64,000 nucleotides of DNA from Uloborus plumipes (GCA_038373865.1 JAXGGA010003004.1:46478-110477), one strand, 5' to 3'. Shown: positions 54,401-61,962, counted from the first letter of the stretch. Numbers and translations are program-made. Notes: generated by a model from the sequence alone, not told the origin.

Positions 54401-56868
54401 ATACTAACAGTTTTATTACTTTGATCATAATGAAGGTTTTTTTTTTCTTTTCAGCTCTGCTGGGAAACGTCTTCAACGTTTAGAAAGTCATGTTGTAACA
54501 TTGGCTCGAAGTGTTGCTCACTTATCATCAGAAATGCGCACTCAACATGTCCTCGTTCAGGAACTGGAAAATATGAGGCAAGATGTAACTTGGGTACAGG
54601 AACGATTAAGACTAATGCAACTTGCTCAAGGTTGTCATCCTAGTAATGGTGGTGGAAGGAATCATCAGTTAGCTATGCCAAGAGATTGGGATAATTTTCA
54701 CAAAGAAGTTTTGGAATTGCTTAACCCTTGTAGAGCAAAAAAACTAACAAAGTCAGTGCCTTTTCTGTTTTCTCAATATTACTGTAATCCTTATCATTAT
54801 CTTTTGATTTTAGTTTTTTTTAATAATATTTATCTTAAAAATTACCACTTTTACTGTAATCAGTCTTTTAAATTTTTACTTCATTACTTTCTTTCAATGT
54901 GAGTCAATATTAGTATTTTACAAAAATATGTTCTTAAATATACTTTGTCCAGAAGGAATATGACATGCATTTTGTATCATACCAAAATGGCATTATTGGA
55001 TTATTGAACATAATAGATTTTTCCAAATTCAAGCACTAAAATGTTTTTTATCATGAAATAAGTTCAAAAAACAAAAAAATGTGACTTTTAATAAAATGCT
55101 TTGAAAACTTTTTGTAGCTGACATCAATATTATCCTTTTCATAAATTTGACTTATACTACAACTGTAGTGCAACCTTTGTTGAATTCATAGCACAATCTT
55201 CCTTGTGCTTTATAATTTGCTGCCATGTTACACCATTTTAGTTGTTTTTAACCAATACTATACTGTCAGAAATAGGGTTCATTTATATTTAGGATGTCAG
55301 CATTATTCATCGCCTTGAAAATCAAATTTATTTGAGCAGCATTGTGTGAGATTACATTGTGTTTTGAAGTTAAAATAACAAGTCTACTTACATACAAATC
55401 CCCTATTTTTGCAAAAAGTGTTTGCACTTCTATCATAAGTTCAAGCAATGAAACACTAAATATCCAAAACTAGAGCAATTTATTTTTCTTTACTAATGCA
55501 CTTTTTTTAATGGAAGAAATTAGCTTCAAATAAAAGTTAGTTGTTTTGTTTTTCAAAAATATAACAGATATTACTTAGTAGTTTTATCTTGATCAAAACA
55601 AAATAGCAAGCAGCCATTTTCTCTGGAAACGATATTACCTACAGCTTAAAACTTTTGAGGTCAAGTATTTCTCTCACCAATAATTCAAGCAACAAGAAAG
55701 ATAACCATACCATAATAAGTATCGTAATCAACAAAATGAACTGCAAATATAATGACAAAAAAAATCTTTACTCTGATAGGGTTAGCAAAGTTAAAACTAT
55801 TGCCGTTAGCATGTGATGTTTAACTTGCTGTGACTTGGTTGAAAAACATCCCACCCATTTTGCCAGCTTTGGCAGTATTTTTACCCTTATTTCTTCAGAT
55901 TTATTTTCTCCTTTTAAGTTTTTGTTTTGGCTCATGTCAGGTTTTGAATGTTAAAAATTTTTTGAAAAAAAAAAAAAACACCTGCTCTCAGCTTATATAC
56001 AGATTAGTTCATATAAATGTTATTCTATTAGTTCTAAATTGAATTATGTGAGGCTTAATAATTGATGTTAGTTAAGTTTAATATTAATTCTTTATCTTAA
56101 AGCTGTCTGCTGCATTTTTACTGCTACACTTTCAAAAAAAATTAAAATATTGGGTGACATTTTGCATTTCATTTCATGTTTTCATTTTTAAGAGTTTTTA
56201 ATTATGTATTAATTAATTTTGTTTTTTAAATATTTATAGATTTTTTGGGGATGAGCCTCCACTAATTCGGCAGTTTTTGAAGAGATTAGGATATGAGGTA
56301 AGATCATACTTTAAACTGATTAAATTTTTTGCAATGCCTTTCAAAAATAATGATTTTTTTCCTTTATTCAGTCAAATTTAAAGTCAAATAGTTAGAAAAC
56401 TGATATTTACAGGAAAAAAAATATATATGAAGAGAACTTAAGACACAGTTTTAAGATTCACTCTTCTAATTCAATTCATATTTTCCCCTAATATCAAATA
56501 CAGCATTCCCAAATAGTGTACAGAAAATGAATATTCATCCACATTTCAGTATATAGGAAATATTACTTACCCTAAATTGACCGTTATAATTCTAGGAAGT
56601 AATTGAATATAGTAGATGTAATTAGATGTCATCAATTTTATCTGCTAACTTTATTTATTTTTATTTATTTATGTATTCTCTTTTTACTTTTTAATTTCAG
56701 AAATATGCTTCAAACTTTGAAAATGAAAAAATTGGAATAAAAGAGCTTCCTTATTTGACTGAAGAACGCTTGCAAAAAATGGGAATCCCAATGGGCCCAC
56801 GTGTTAGGATACTCCAAGAAGCTCAATCATGTTGTCAACAAAGTCAATATAAAGTATACATTGTATGA
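24335..56868 (+). CDS. SAM-domain scaffold-like protein, 14 exons visible, 5' end missing
   Basis: Fourteen exons with GT donors and AG acceptors join without a frame break: 24335-24443, 25948-26105, 28834-28923, 29631-29711, 32395-32490, 32595-32776, 37590-37722, 42324-43117, 46819-47090, 49722-49912, 52390-52595, 54455-54751, 56240-56297 and 56701-56868. They total 2,835 nt, or 944 residues plus a TGA stop. The N-terminal two thirds is Ser/Pro-rich and probably disordered, with PALPPKPF near residue 46 resembling an SH3 ligand and a proline cluster near residues 520-545. A charged helical segment (about 772-815) looks like a coiled coil. A SAM domain spans about 871-935. No signal peptide or membrane segment is seen in the visible part, so a cytoplasmic adaptor is inferred. 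The first visible exon starts in phase 0 without ATG, so at least one upstream exon is missing. Other SAM scaffold families remain possible; I do not recognise an orthologue. Confidence 0.88.
24444..25947 (+). other. Intron without recognised element
   Basis: AT-rich intron with A runs at about 24827 and 25082. Open frames here are short and lack splice support. Confidence 0.6.
25948..26105 (+). CDS. SAM-scaffold gene, exon 2 (proline-rich)
   Basis: Acceptor TTCACAATAG, donor GTAAGT. It completes a split codon and ends in phase 0. It encodes PALPPKPF and a PPTYREPPVPPG stretch, both of the type bound by SH3 or WW domains. Confidence 0.85.
26214..26890. mobile_element. Foldback MITE in intron (about 0.68 kb)
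   Basis: The left part GCAAGACCTTTATTTTC followed by ATTCATCCTAGATG returns inverted at the right as CATCTAGGACGAA and GAAAATAAAAGTCTTAC. Homology extends inward (AGTTGCAGAGAGTTAAGAT against ATCTTAACTCTGCAC). There is no coding capacity and no certain target duplication. Confidence 0.7.
26923..27426. mobile_element. Pogo/Tigger-type MITE (504 bp)
   Basis: Ends CAGTCGAACTC and GAGTTCGACTG are exact inverses flanked by TA, and several CTCGTTA(T)AA motifs follow, as usual for pogo-type termini. There is no transposase inside. Confidence 0.88.
27501..28516. mobile_element. Decayed pogo/Tigger-type transposon (1.0 kb)
   Basis: The left end CACGGTAGATGCTGCTTAAT and the inverse of the right end CAGTGAATGCTGCTTTATGT are similar imperfect inverted repeats flanked by TA (27499-27500 and 28517-28518). 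Remains of a transposase C-terminus lie inside on the minus strand. Confidence 0.75.
27829..28271 (-). pseudogene. Tigger/jerky-like transposase C-terminal relic
   Basis: Read on the minus strand in shifting frames, the pieces NPPCDEGIIQVMKTYRKEML, KAIHLLTML, CFGKNN, and TWLEIGEKIGTSISLNTSD followed by STSDSDDNEPK resemble, in order, the end of the DDE domain and the acidic tail of Tigger/jerky transposases (the 'DQGIIRTLK.KYR' block and the 'A...CW..AG' block). Stops and frame changes show it is dead. The front half and first catalytic residues are absent. Confidence 0.62.
28834..28923 (+). CDS. SAM-scaffold gene, exon 3
   Basis: Acceptor TTCATTGCAG, donor GTAACT; 30 whole codons (phase 0-0), so skipping it would keep the frame. 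It is rich in His, Arg and Thr. Confidence 0.82.
28924..29630 (+). other. Intron without recognised element
   Basis: AT-rich intron with an A run near 29142. The 67-codon frame at 29313 is Lys/Ile-rich and has no splice support. Confidence 0.55.
29631..29711 (+). CDS. SAM-scaffold gene, exon 4
   Basis: Acceptor TTCCATTACAG, donor GTAAGA; 27 whole codons (phase 0-0). It encodes a basic segment, GEKLSSLQRKLRSLL, that could form a short amphipathic helix. A second AG four bases downstream would break the frame. Confidence 0.82.
30051..32021. mobile_element. TIR element with GGGGTAATTCCTGGTCA repeats (about 2.0 kb with insert)
   Basis: The left end AGGGTCACCCGGGGCAATTC and the inverse of the right end AGGGTCACCTGGGGTAATTC form an inverted repeat that continues into CTGGTCA. 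Further copies of GGGGTAATTCCTGGTCA or its inverse lie near 30088, 30449, 30473, 31820 and 31838. A second TIR element sits inside at 31002-31697. No transposase frame is seen and the flanks give no clear target duplication. Confidence 0.75.
31002..31697. mobile_element. Nested MITE with TACAGGGTGT ends (696 bp)
   Basis: Ends TACAGGGTGT and ACACCCTGTA are exact inverses and are flanked by TATA on both sides (30998-31001 and 31698-31701). The interior is AT-rich and non-coding. It lies inside the element at 30051. Confidence 0.8.
32395..32490 (+). CDS. SAM-scaffold gene, exon 5
   Basis: Acceptor TGTTTCTTAG, donor GTAAAA (weak); 32 whole codons (phase 0-0), Ser-rich. Only 104 bp of intron separates it from the next exon. 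Confidence 0.8.
32595..32776 (+). CDS. SAM-scaffold gene, exon 6
   Basis: Acceptor TTGATTTTAG, donor GTAAGA; 60 codons plus two bases. It is rich in Ser and His. The following intron is about 4.8 kb and carries piggyBac-type and hAT insertions. Confidence 0.82.
32843..33073. mobile_element. PiggyBac-type MITE (231 bp)
   Basis: CCTTTAGGGACCGGGC at the left and the inverse of the right end CCTTATGGATCCGGGC are close inverted repeats. TTAA borders both sides (32839-32842 and 33074-33077), the hallmark target of piggyBac elements. Internal GGTACGACA/TGTCGTACGAC motifs also pair. There is no coding sequence. Confidence 0.85.
33275..34214. mobile_element. Nested TIR element with CAGTCCCCTG repeats (940 bp)
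   Basis: Ends GGGCGATTCTCTGTAAACT and its inverse, with ATAT on both sides (33271-33274 and 34215-34218). CAGTCCCCTG or CAGTCCTCTG occurs at about 33465, 33653, 33844 and 34012, and a CAGGGG inverse at about 34036. There is no coding sequence. Confidence 0.82.
34893..34990. repeat. Two long G runs
   Basis: About 18 G at 34892-34909 and about 10 G at 34975-34985, inside the hAT element. They give false proline-rich frames on the minus strand. Confidence 0.85.
36692..37589 (+). other. Intron remainder, no element recognised
   Basis: AT-rich sequence between the hAT element and the acceptor at 37589. Confidence 0.55.
37590..37722 (+). CDS. SAM-scaffold gene, exon 7
   Basis: Acceptor CATATTTTTAG, donor GTAAGC. 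It completes an Arg codon, then 44 codons, ending in phase 0. It is acidic at first (SEPEDSADPDQ), then basic and aromatic (SRDQRISWTNYLSPR). Confidence 0.82.
38141..39825. mobile_element. Charlie-like hAT element with internal repeats (1.7 kb)
   Basis: The right end TTGAGAACCACTG is the inverse of the CAGTGGTTCTCAA terminus common in Charlie-type hAT elements, and the left end CAGTGTTCCTC is a diverged match. The flanks CTTTAAAG and ATTTAAAC agree at six of eight positions. Inside, an irregular repeat carrying ACACAATTTTAGGCTA.TTT.GTTA recurs at about 38918, 39268, 39407 and 39560. A short minisatellite lies near the right end. No transposase was found. Confidence 0.6.
39690..39795. repeat. 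Minisatellite, about 31-bp unit
   Basis: Three to four units of AAAATATGTCCACCGCCCCC with related spacer, much more GC-rich than the surroundings. Confidence 0.8.
39826..42323 (+). other. Intron remainder, probable unclassified repeats
   Basis: GATTTAAATC motifs at about 39830-39900 and CTAAATCATGATTTTTTTACACC at about 41083 resemble the ends of one repeat family, also seen as GATTTAAATC..TTTTTTACACCC at 35213-35300. No coding sequence is recognised. Confidence 0.4.
42324..43117 (+). CDS. SAM-scaffold gene, large exon 8
   Basis: Acceptor TTTCCTCTCTAG, donor GTATTC; 264 codons plus two bases, the longest exon. It is hydrophilic, rich in Ser, Glu and His, and ends in a proline cluster (TPPLPPLSPAPSPPLS) followed by Lys/Arg-rich sequence with several Ser-Pro sites that could be kinase targets. 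Confidence 0.88.
43241..43514 (+). mobile_element. tRNA-derived SINE (274 bp)
   Basis: A tRNA-like head carries an A box (TGTCTAGTGG at about 43252) and a B box (GGTTCGAGTCC at about 43295), the internal RNA polymerase III promoter. A tRNA-unrelated body follows and ends in an A-rich tail (ACAAAAAAGAAAA). The 12-bp target duplication AAAAGATTTCTT is exact on both sides (43229-43240 and 43515-43526), showing LINE-driven insertion. It would be transcribed in the same direction as the host gene. Confidence 0.9.
44194..45613 (-). mobile_element. Tc1/mariner element, Tcb1-like, apparently intact (1,420 bp)
   Basis: Both ends begin CACTGCTCGACATTGAAAAT and match as inverted repeats for about 49 bp, flanked by the TA target duplication. 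It carries one uninterrupted transposase frame on the minus strand, opposite to the host gene. A second, broken copy lies 4.5 kb away in reverse orientation. Confidence 0.95.
44339..45370 (-). CDS. Tc1/mariner transposase (Tcb1-like), 343 residues
   Basis: The enzyme cuts and re-joins its element at the inverted ends at TA targets. Residues about 15-115 hold two helix-turn-helix units (WSIRQIAADTHMDASTVHRL and STRTISRRLVARGL) that bind the ends. The DDE catalytic core shows FSDESRF (first Asp), FQQDNARPH (second Asp) and WPPYSPDLSPIEHVWD (Glu). Only 32 residues separate the second Asp and the Glu, against 34 in classical Tc1. The ATG at 45370 gives a full-length protein of the usual family size and no stop or frameshift interrupts it, so it may be active. 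Base composition is far richer in GC than the surrounding intron, consistent with a recent arrival. Confidence 0.95.
   Translation of the reverse strand: MPRRHQQRHFQHIDDFTRGMVIRLRRGGWSIRQIAADTHMDASTVHRLCRRWLERGNVATLRGAGAARVTSDRLDRRIHRQAVADPQVTCTSILQHKQGTLDVPVSTRTISRRLVARGLQSRRLLRRLPLTSQHRLQHLEWCRTRATWMAEWQTVVFSDESRFCLSSDSHRIRVWRRRGERSNPAVTVERPTARQRGIMVWGAIAYNSVSPLVRIQDTMTAQRYVDNVLRPVAIPYLQGLPNAIFQQDNARPHSARISQHALRGVQMLSWPPYSPDLSPIEHVWDVIGCRLQNLSLPRSEDELWQMVEREWSAIPQDTIRRFIDSMPRRVSSCIAVRGGPTSY
46310..46559. mobile_element. Tc1-type MITE with TCTGTACCTCAGAA ends (250 bp)
   Basis: TCTGTACCTCAGAA at the left matches the inverse of the right end, and after a short mismatch GTAAGTCC also pairs, giving about 32 bp of imperfect inverted repeat. 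TA borders both sides. It lies 259 bp before an exon and has no coding sequence. Confidence 0.8.
46819..47090 (+). CDS. SAM-scaffold gene, exon 9
   Basis: Acceptor CTTAATTTCAG, donor GTATTT. It completes a Ser codon, then 90 codons plus one base. It is basic and rich in Lys, Arg, His and Cys, with a GKKSGVRRTTSINQ segment resembling basophilic kinase sites. Confidence 0.82.
47714..49238. mobile_element. Giant foldback with Tc1-like ends (1.5 kb)
   Basis: The ends CACTGCGATGCAAAAGTTTA and (inverse) CACTGCAATGCAAAAGTTTA are flanked by TACA on both sides (47710-47713 and 49239-49242). Unlike an ordinary transposon, inverse homology continues from both ends almost to the centre near 48476, so arms are about 700 bp. 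Frames inside are mirror images of each other and show no transposase motifs. Confidence 0.85.
49722..49912 (+). CDS. SAM-scaffold gene, exon 10 (acidic)
   Basis: Acceptor TTTCTTTCTAG, donor GTAAGT. It completes an Ala codon, then 63 codons. It is strongly acidic (ESLLDDADEYSSDFS) and ends in a predicted helix, MIRKQLEGLETMYSE, that continues into the next exon. Confidence 0.86.
50064..51365 (+). mobile_element. Tc1/mariner element, Tcb1-like, broken copy (1,302 bp)
   Basis: It has the same inverted ends as the copy at 44194, flanked by TA, but is 118 bp shorter because of internal deletions. It lies in the intron between exons 10 and 11 and is oriented opposite to the other copy. Confidence 0.95.
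50308..51220 (+). pseudogene. Tc1/mariner transposase pseudogene
   Basis: It is closely similar to the intact copy at 44339-45370. Differences include an in-frame loss of two codons (the AD of QAVADPQ), deletions between about 50,886 and 50,925 relative to the intact copy that remove some 60 residues between the first and second catalytic Asp and shift the frame, and a nonsense change TCG to TAG at about 51,182 near the C-terminus. FSDESRF lies before the break; FQQDNARPH and SPDLSPIEHVWD lie after it in another frame. It cannot make an active enzyme but its ends could still be moved by one. Confidence 0.93.
51366..52389 (+). other. Intron remainder, no element recognised
   Basis: Very AT-rich sequence between the broken transposon and the exon at 52390. 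Confidence 0.55.
52390..52595 (+). CDS. SAM-scaffold gene, exon 11
   Basis: Acceptor ATTTTTAAG, which lacks a good pyrimidine tract and is the weakest acceptor in the gene, donor GTACTG; 68 codons plus two bases. It is rich in Arg and Ser. The frame match on both sides supports it. Confidence 0.78.
52596..54454 (+). other. Intron with one hairpin, no gene
   Basis: AT-rich intron. A 13-bp perfect hairpin lies at 54340-54375. Nothing coding was recognised on either strand. Confidence 0.55.
54340..54375. repeat. 13-bp perfect hairpin in intron
   Basis: CAATGACTATGAT (54340-54352) and its exact inverse (54363-54375) enclose a 10-nt loop, about 80 nt before exon 12. Confidence 0.85.
54455..54751 (+). 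CDS. SAM-scaffold gene, exon 12 (coiled coil)
   Basis: Acceptor TTTCTTTTCAG, donor GTCAGT. It completes a Ser codon, then 98 codons plus two bases. Heptad-like Leu/Val/Met spacing from RLQRLESHVVTLARSV through WVQERLRLMQL suggests a coiled coil. The open frame runs on past the donor, but that extension is low-complexity intron-like sequence. Confidence 0.85.
54752..56239 (+). other. Intron without recognised element
   Basis: AT-rich intron; open frames are short and lack splice support. Confidence 0.55.
56240..56297 (+). CDS. SAM-scaffold gene, exon 13 (SAM domain, first part)
   Basis: Acceptor AATATTTATAG, donor GTAAGA. It completes a Lys codon, then 19 codons encoding the start of the SAM fold (PLIRQFLKRLGYE). 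Confidence 0.85.
56701..56868 (+). CDS. SAM-scaffold gene, last exon (SAM domain and stop)
   Basis: Acceptor TTTTTAATTTCAG; 55 codons and TGA at 56866-56868. KYASNFENEKIGIKELPYL, then LTEERLQKMGI and GPRVRILQEAQ, match the conserved helices 2 to 5 of SAM domains. A short Cys/Gln-rich tail follows. Confidence 0.9.
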   Translation, partial: KYASNFENEKIGIKELPYLTEERLQKMGIPMGPRVRILQEAQSCCQQSQYKVYIV

Positions 56869-57390
56869 TACTGTTAATTTTTCCTTACTGTCTCAACTTT
56901 CACCTAAATGAAAGTTGAAGTTCAGTTGTAGGAGCATACAATGTGTATGTATAAACCGCATGCTACTACTTAATCTTGTGCCCTATTGAGTTGTATGTAT
57001 ATAAAATTGTTCTTCATTATCTAATGTATTATGTTTGTCTGTTCATCATATTTCAGAATCATAAAGGTACAATTGTGTGTGTGTGTAGCCTGAATATTTA
57101 TACATTGTACAAAACATTGTTTTTTTAGTATTCGGTAATAAATAATTCATATTTTTGTACTTGCTTTCCTCTATCACATGGTTGCTTCTAATGTTGAAAC
57201 ATATCTGTATTTTGTAAGATACATATCATTTGATGAGTTTATTGCATTTGTATTTTACTCAAACAATCATATTTTATTTTGCTAATAAATATACAATCAT
57301 CAAGTTTTTGAAAGTTAGTCTTTAATGCAATTTACATGGTTTCATATGCCGATTTGTGAAGTTATTTGTGTAATAAAAATTATTTTTAAG
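56869..57390 (+). promoter_or_regulatory. 3' UTR region with AATAAA signals
   Basis: AATAAA hexamers lie at 57137-57142, 57284-57289 and 57372-57377 after the stop codon at 56866. Any could direct cleavage. The 57284 site is followed by a T-rich stretch. The cleavage site cannot be fixed from sequence alone. Confidence 0.6.
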
Positions 57391-57719
57391 ATATTATAGT
57401 CTCTTGTTTTAAAATAAAATTATGCATATTTTCCGTGGCCATAAATATAAACTCTGAGATATCTGAACATTCTAAACAACACAACTTTCTCTGCTTTATT
57501 GCAAAATTTCAGAAAAGATTATTTCTGCTTCTAGCAGGTTGACTGCTCATTATTCACAATAAACTGATGCAGTCATGGTTTGACAATTATAAGACTTCTA
57601 TAAAACTGATACTTGGGTTTCTGGAGCTCCAGTCTTGATTCTATATATAATCTGGATAGTGCGTCACAAGTTTGAGGACAAATTTGGCTTTGAGTTGATA
57701 TTCAGTCATGATATTTTTA

Positions 57720-58935
57720 ACCTATGGAAAAAGACCATTAGCTGTTCGATCAGCACTAACATCAGTAAACTTTATGAATCTTTTTGTTATGCAATTATCT
57801 TGTTTACGTACATATCTCTGAATAGTAGATAGCTGAGATCTTGGTCTAATATCAGACGTTTCATACAGCATGATAGATGCAAAATCAGCTTCTTCAATTT
57901 GTTTCACATTAGCCTCATTTATTACCTCTATAATAGTAGAAATTACATCATTTTGAATATCGCTCGAAGTGCCTTTAAAATATGAGATCCTTTACTAGAG
58001 GAACATTTTGAAACGGCAACAATTTTTAAAGAGATTTAGAGAAGTTTCAAAGTAGTTTTCTTTATTTAAAGATTTTTCACTCTCATCATGCCCTCACAAC
58101 AGCAATTCCTGCTTTGCTAAAAAAAATGTAACATCAATTGAATCGTTTATTTCGAAAAGGTAACATCTCTATTTTGATCTCCTGTCTCTTTAGAAAATTA
58201 AACAGTGCACGGTTATATTTTTGAATGTCATAATCAATGAAAAAATGCCTTTAGTTAAGTACACAATTACTGCAATAATTTACCAAATAACCATTGATTA
58301 TGACATTCAAAAATATAACGGTGCGCTGTTTAATTTTCTAAAGAGACAGAGGAGATCAAAATAGAGATGTTACCTTTTCAAAATAAACGATTCAATTAAG
58401 CGTTTTAGAATTTCACGGTTCTTTTTGATTGTGTTTACTGTAACTGATGTTTAGACTTTAATTCAGCGCTTCAACTACCCTTTGTTTACCGAATGAGTAA
58501 TAACTTTGAAGATGACTTTCAGAGCTCTCATAGGCTTTGGCCAATTGAAGGGCTTGCTGCAAAAATGAGGCAGCTCCAATTAATGTTTTGAAAAGGTTTG
58601 TATTAGAGGTTAAAATTGCAACAAATCTTAAATCCATCCACTTTGTTTATCGTTCATTTTCAGTAATTTCTTTTGCAGGCTTCCCAGTAGTTATACAAGA
58701 GGAATCACACAAGCTTTAAAAGTTTTAAAATGTAGTTTGAATGAAGACCTTGTAACAATTGAAATTTGGAGCTACCTCCTTTTTGCAGGAAGCCCTTCAA
58801 TTTAGAAAGACAGCTGAGGTTTGAAAATCCGGTTGACACCCATTCATTTTTTGTGGACTTTGAGAACACAGAAGACAGGGCCAATAAAATAATATCATTA
58901 GACTGATTTCCACATAGCCATTTGCTATTATGGTA
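57720..58935 (-). pseudogene. Decayed ZMYM1-like hAT transposase
   Basis: On the minus strand, pieces in the right order resemble the TTF-type zinc finger and DUF4371 regions of ZMYM1-like hAT proteins. LFYWPCLLCSQ and, one frame over, NEWVSTGFSNLSCLSK lie at about 58,800-58,900. GTSSDIQNDVISTIIEVI, then ADFASIMLYETSDI, QLSTIQRYV and ITKRFIKFTDVSADRT lie in one open frame at 57,722-57,980. The TSDI segment corresponds to the family's 'ADETTDI' block, with Asp changed to Tyr at LYET. Frame changes, stops and a foldback insertion at 58136 show it is dead. The C-terminal dimerisation region is absent. Confidence 0.7.
58136..58397. mobile_element. Foldback MITE inside the hAT relic (262 bp)
   Basis: The left arm from AATTGAATCGTTTATTT and the right arm ending AAATAAACGATTCAATT are near-perfect inverses for about 105 bp, around a 50-bp centre. 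Arms include AAATTAAACAG and TTGAATGTCATAATCAATG. The insertion separates the two recognisable halves of the hAT relic. Confidence 0.88.
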
Positions 58936-58939
58936 AACT

Positions 58940-61900
58940 GGATATAGTAAAATGTCAGATATATGATTTATTCTTATCTCGGACTACTGTAGTCAAATCT
59001 TTTAAAGATGGACAAGGCCCCCGTTCTTTATGATGAAAAGTTTAGCTTCATATCTGAGAGACCCAAAAGGTTTTGCCTTTAATTGAGCAATAATATCTGG
59101 ATGATTCATTTCTGTAATGACAATAAATATATTAAATTAATTTTAAAATTGACAAAAGCAGCTATGCAGATAGCAGTTATAATCTCTTCTCTATCAAATT
59201 GTATATTTGACTCTACAAGTGAAATGTGCAATTGAAACATTACCTTTTTATTTTAAAAAAATGCAATCTTGTAATAATACCAGCATGCCAACGCGGAATG
59301 ATTTGAAAATGAAAAAAAAATGTTGAGTAATCCTTGAATCATAACTTTTGGGCAATGTTTGATTTGACGCCACACTTGAACTTTATGCAATCAAGGAACA
59401 AAAATTGTAGTAAAATCCAATCAAAAAGAAAATATCATTATCAACTATTGGAAATCAAGATGCATTTTGACTAGACAGTATTTTTAATACAACAAATCTG
59501 AGTTGTAATAAATTAATTTAAACAAAAAAATAGAAACATTTGGCAAATACAATCAAGAAAAAAACTTCATTATCATCGTAACTAAAACGGGAATTTTAAA
59601 ACAAGACTGATGGCCAAAAATTACTGGAAAATTTTTACAGTACAATTTTCCAACTTTGATTAAAAAAAACATTTGCTGAATACGAAACATTAAGTGTATC
59701 AATAAACATTAAAATAATAGCATGATCAATGTTAGTTATTTAAGCAGAATACTACTGCTTAAAAAATAAATAAAGTAATGCAAAATATTTCCGTTAGAGC
59801 AAGAAATTCTCCAACTTACAAATGAAGTACAGAATTATTTTCTTTAAAATGATAAAAATCATTCATGCTGTTTTTATGAGTTTTAAAAGTAAATAGAAAT
59901 GAACAAATTCAACTCATTACCTTTTTAAAATCTTGGTACGCAGATGCAAATATTTGTTTTTTCAGGTTGAAAGGTTCAAGCTTGCTGAAATACAAAGCTC
60001 GAACGGCAACGAGCACTTCTTTCTTTAAAAACCTTTATAGCTGAAACTGAAAAGAGCCCCCCCCCCCCTTTTTTTTACGTTTTTAACTTTTTCTTTAAAG
60101 AAAATGTTCAATAAATTCTAAAAGAAGAAATGTAACAGCCTTTTCTCCAAGCAAAACGACTGTTGCAAACAATATTGTCTCCTACCCGTCGGGCTCATAT
60201 TGGCGCCATCGTAAAACGACAGAATATTTTTCTAACCCAAACCCCTTCTATATTTTTTAAATGTCTAGCACTGAAAATAACGAATGAATGAAAATGGAAA
60301 TACATTAATAAAAAAAGTTATACATTGTTGCCTCTAAAAAGTGACGGGGATCCGTGCACTCTTTACCCTTGCGAGAAAAAACAAAATTCTGTAAATATTG
60401 TACAAAGAAAAAAAATTACCCGCATAAAGCAATATTCACATTACGACCGATCTGGCCGTCCGAATCGAATTTTTCGCTGCGAAACTGGTTTTCGGAATCC
60501 GTTGTCATGACAGCACGCCGAATCATCCTGTCACCGTTGGGTCATTCCATGTCAAGTGTCCCAAATTTCGAGAAAATCCCCACTCGACCCCCTCCTATTT
60601 TGATGAAAATTTTTTTGGATGTACATATAAGACTTGCATGAAAACATACCAAATTATAGCTCTATAAGCCTTATGGTTTAGCCAATAAAAATTATTGAAA
60701 AAAGGCCCCTTTTTCGTGTCTTGAAAAAAAATGACCAAATCGTCAAGTTTGCTTTTATTGCTCGCGACCTAAGACGATTATCAGGCTCAAATTTGGCGAT
60801 TCTGATCACTGTTTAGGGTAGAATAGCCTACTTGTGTAACAAAAGCTCCAGACACTGTAGATTTTTTGCAATTTGCTGCCAAAGTTGGTAAAAAATCGTA
60901 TTTTGGTAAATTTTGATCATGCGTTATCAGCTTGTATCTGCTGAGAGAATGACTTTCTGAAGCTACTTCTTTCCTCGTTTGTAGCCTGATAGTTCGTCCG
61001 AAAGGTGTGCAAGTGGCATCTCGATAGCTCAAATAATTGCTGAATTATGCGAGTTGAAATTCCAGTTAAATTTCTTTTTTCTCAATTTTGTCTCAATTTC
61101 AAAGGGCAATATCTCAAAAGGGTCATCTTGGATTTCAATTTTCTTTACATCATTGGAAAGAACACACTTTTCTTAACTAAAAAACGTTATTTTTATTTTT
61201 GAGACAAACCAGTTTCAAGGGATATTGCAGGTCAAAAATGTGTACGTCATTCAACGTGAAATCAAAGAAAAAAAGACATTAGACCTCAAAAGTTGATGTC
61301 AATTTGTTCTATTACAAAAATACAGGAGCTATTGTACTTATATTCTGATAAAAAAAACCTTTTTTAGATGTTTTTGAACTTTATTCTTTGCCATTTCTTG
61401 AGTTTTTACTGATGCGCACACAAAAACTAAAGTTTCGTTTTTAACAAAAATAATTATCTTCTTATCGCTGCATTAAGAGCTTGAGTATTTTCCTGTGAGC
61501 GATTCCATACCAAATCACCGAAGAAAAAAAAAGTTGGTCGCACGACCGACTCGGATTTTTTTTTAATTTGGCACACAGATTGATGGTATAGAGGTATGAA
61601 AAAGCCCAAAAGGAAAGTTACCTGCTCCACTTATTTTCTGAGATACATGCCCTCAAAGTTTGTCCGCCACGTCAAAATACTAAAAAAGTGATGTTATTTA
61701 ATCATTTTTTATAAAAAATCGTACTCATGCAAAATAAAAGTGTTAGATATCTATGGAAACTAGTTACTCCAAGCATTCTGAAAAAAAATACTAGAACGTT
61801 CATAATGAAAATTGCCAAGGTACAGGGCTCTTTGAAGTTGTCACCACAAAAACTTGATTTTGCAGATTTTGCTAAAATTCAGGCATTTATTACAAAAAAA

Positions 61901-61960
61901 GGCAAACAAAACCAAAGGTTTTCTCACTTTCTGGTAGTGTACAGGTCCTCCCTGTAAATT
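58940..61960. other. No gene seen
   Basis: AT-rich DNA with a C/T run at about 60057. The stretch 60,530-61,700 is higher in complexity and includes TGGGTCATTCCATGTCAAGT and GAGCGATTCCATACCAAATC, which read like pieces of a dispersed repeat, but no frame or family is recognised on either strand. Confidence 0.5.
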
Positions 61961-61962
61961 GC

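Noticed and set aside
54501..54902. Read-through of exon 12 to a 133-residue frame end
   Set aside because: After the GTCAGT donor at 54752 the frame turns into Phe/Tyr/Leu-rich intron translation, while splicing to 56240 restores the SAM domain.
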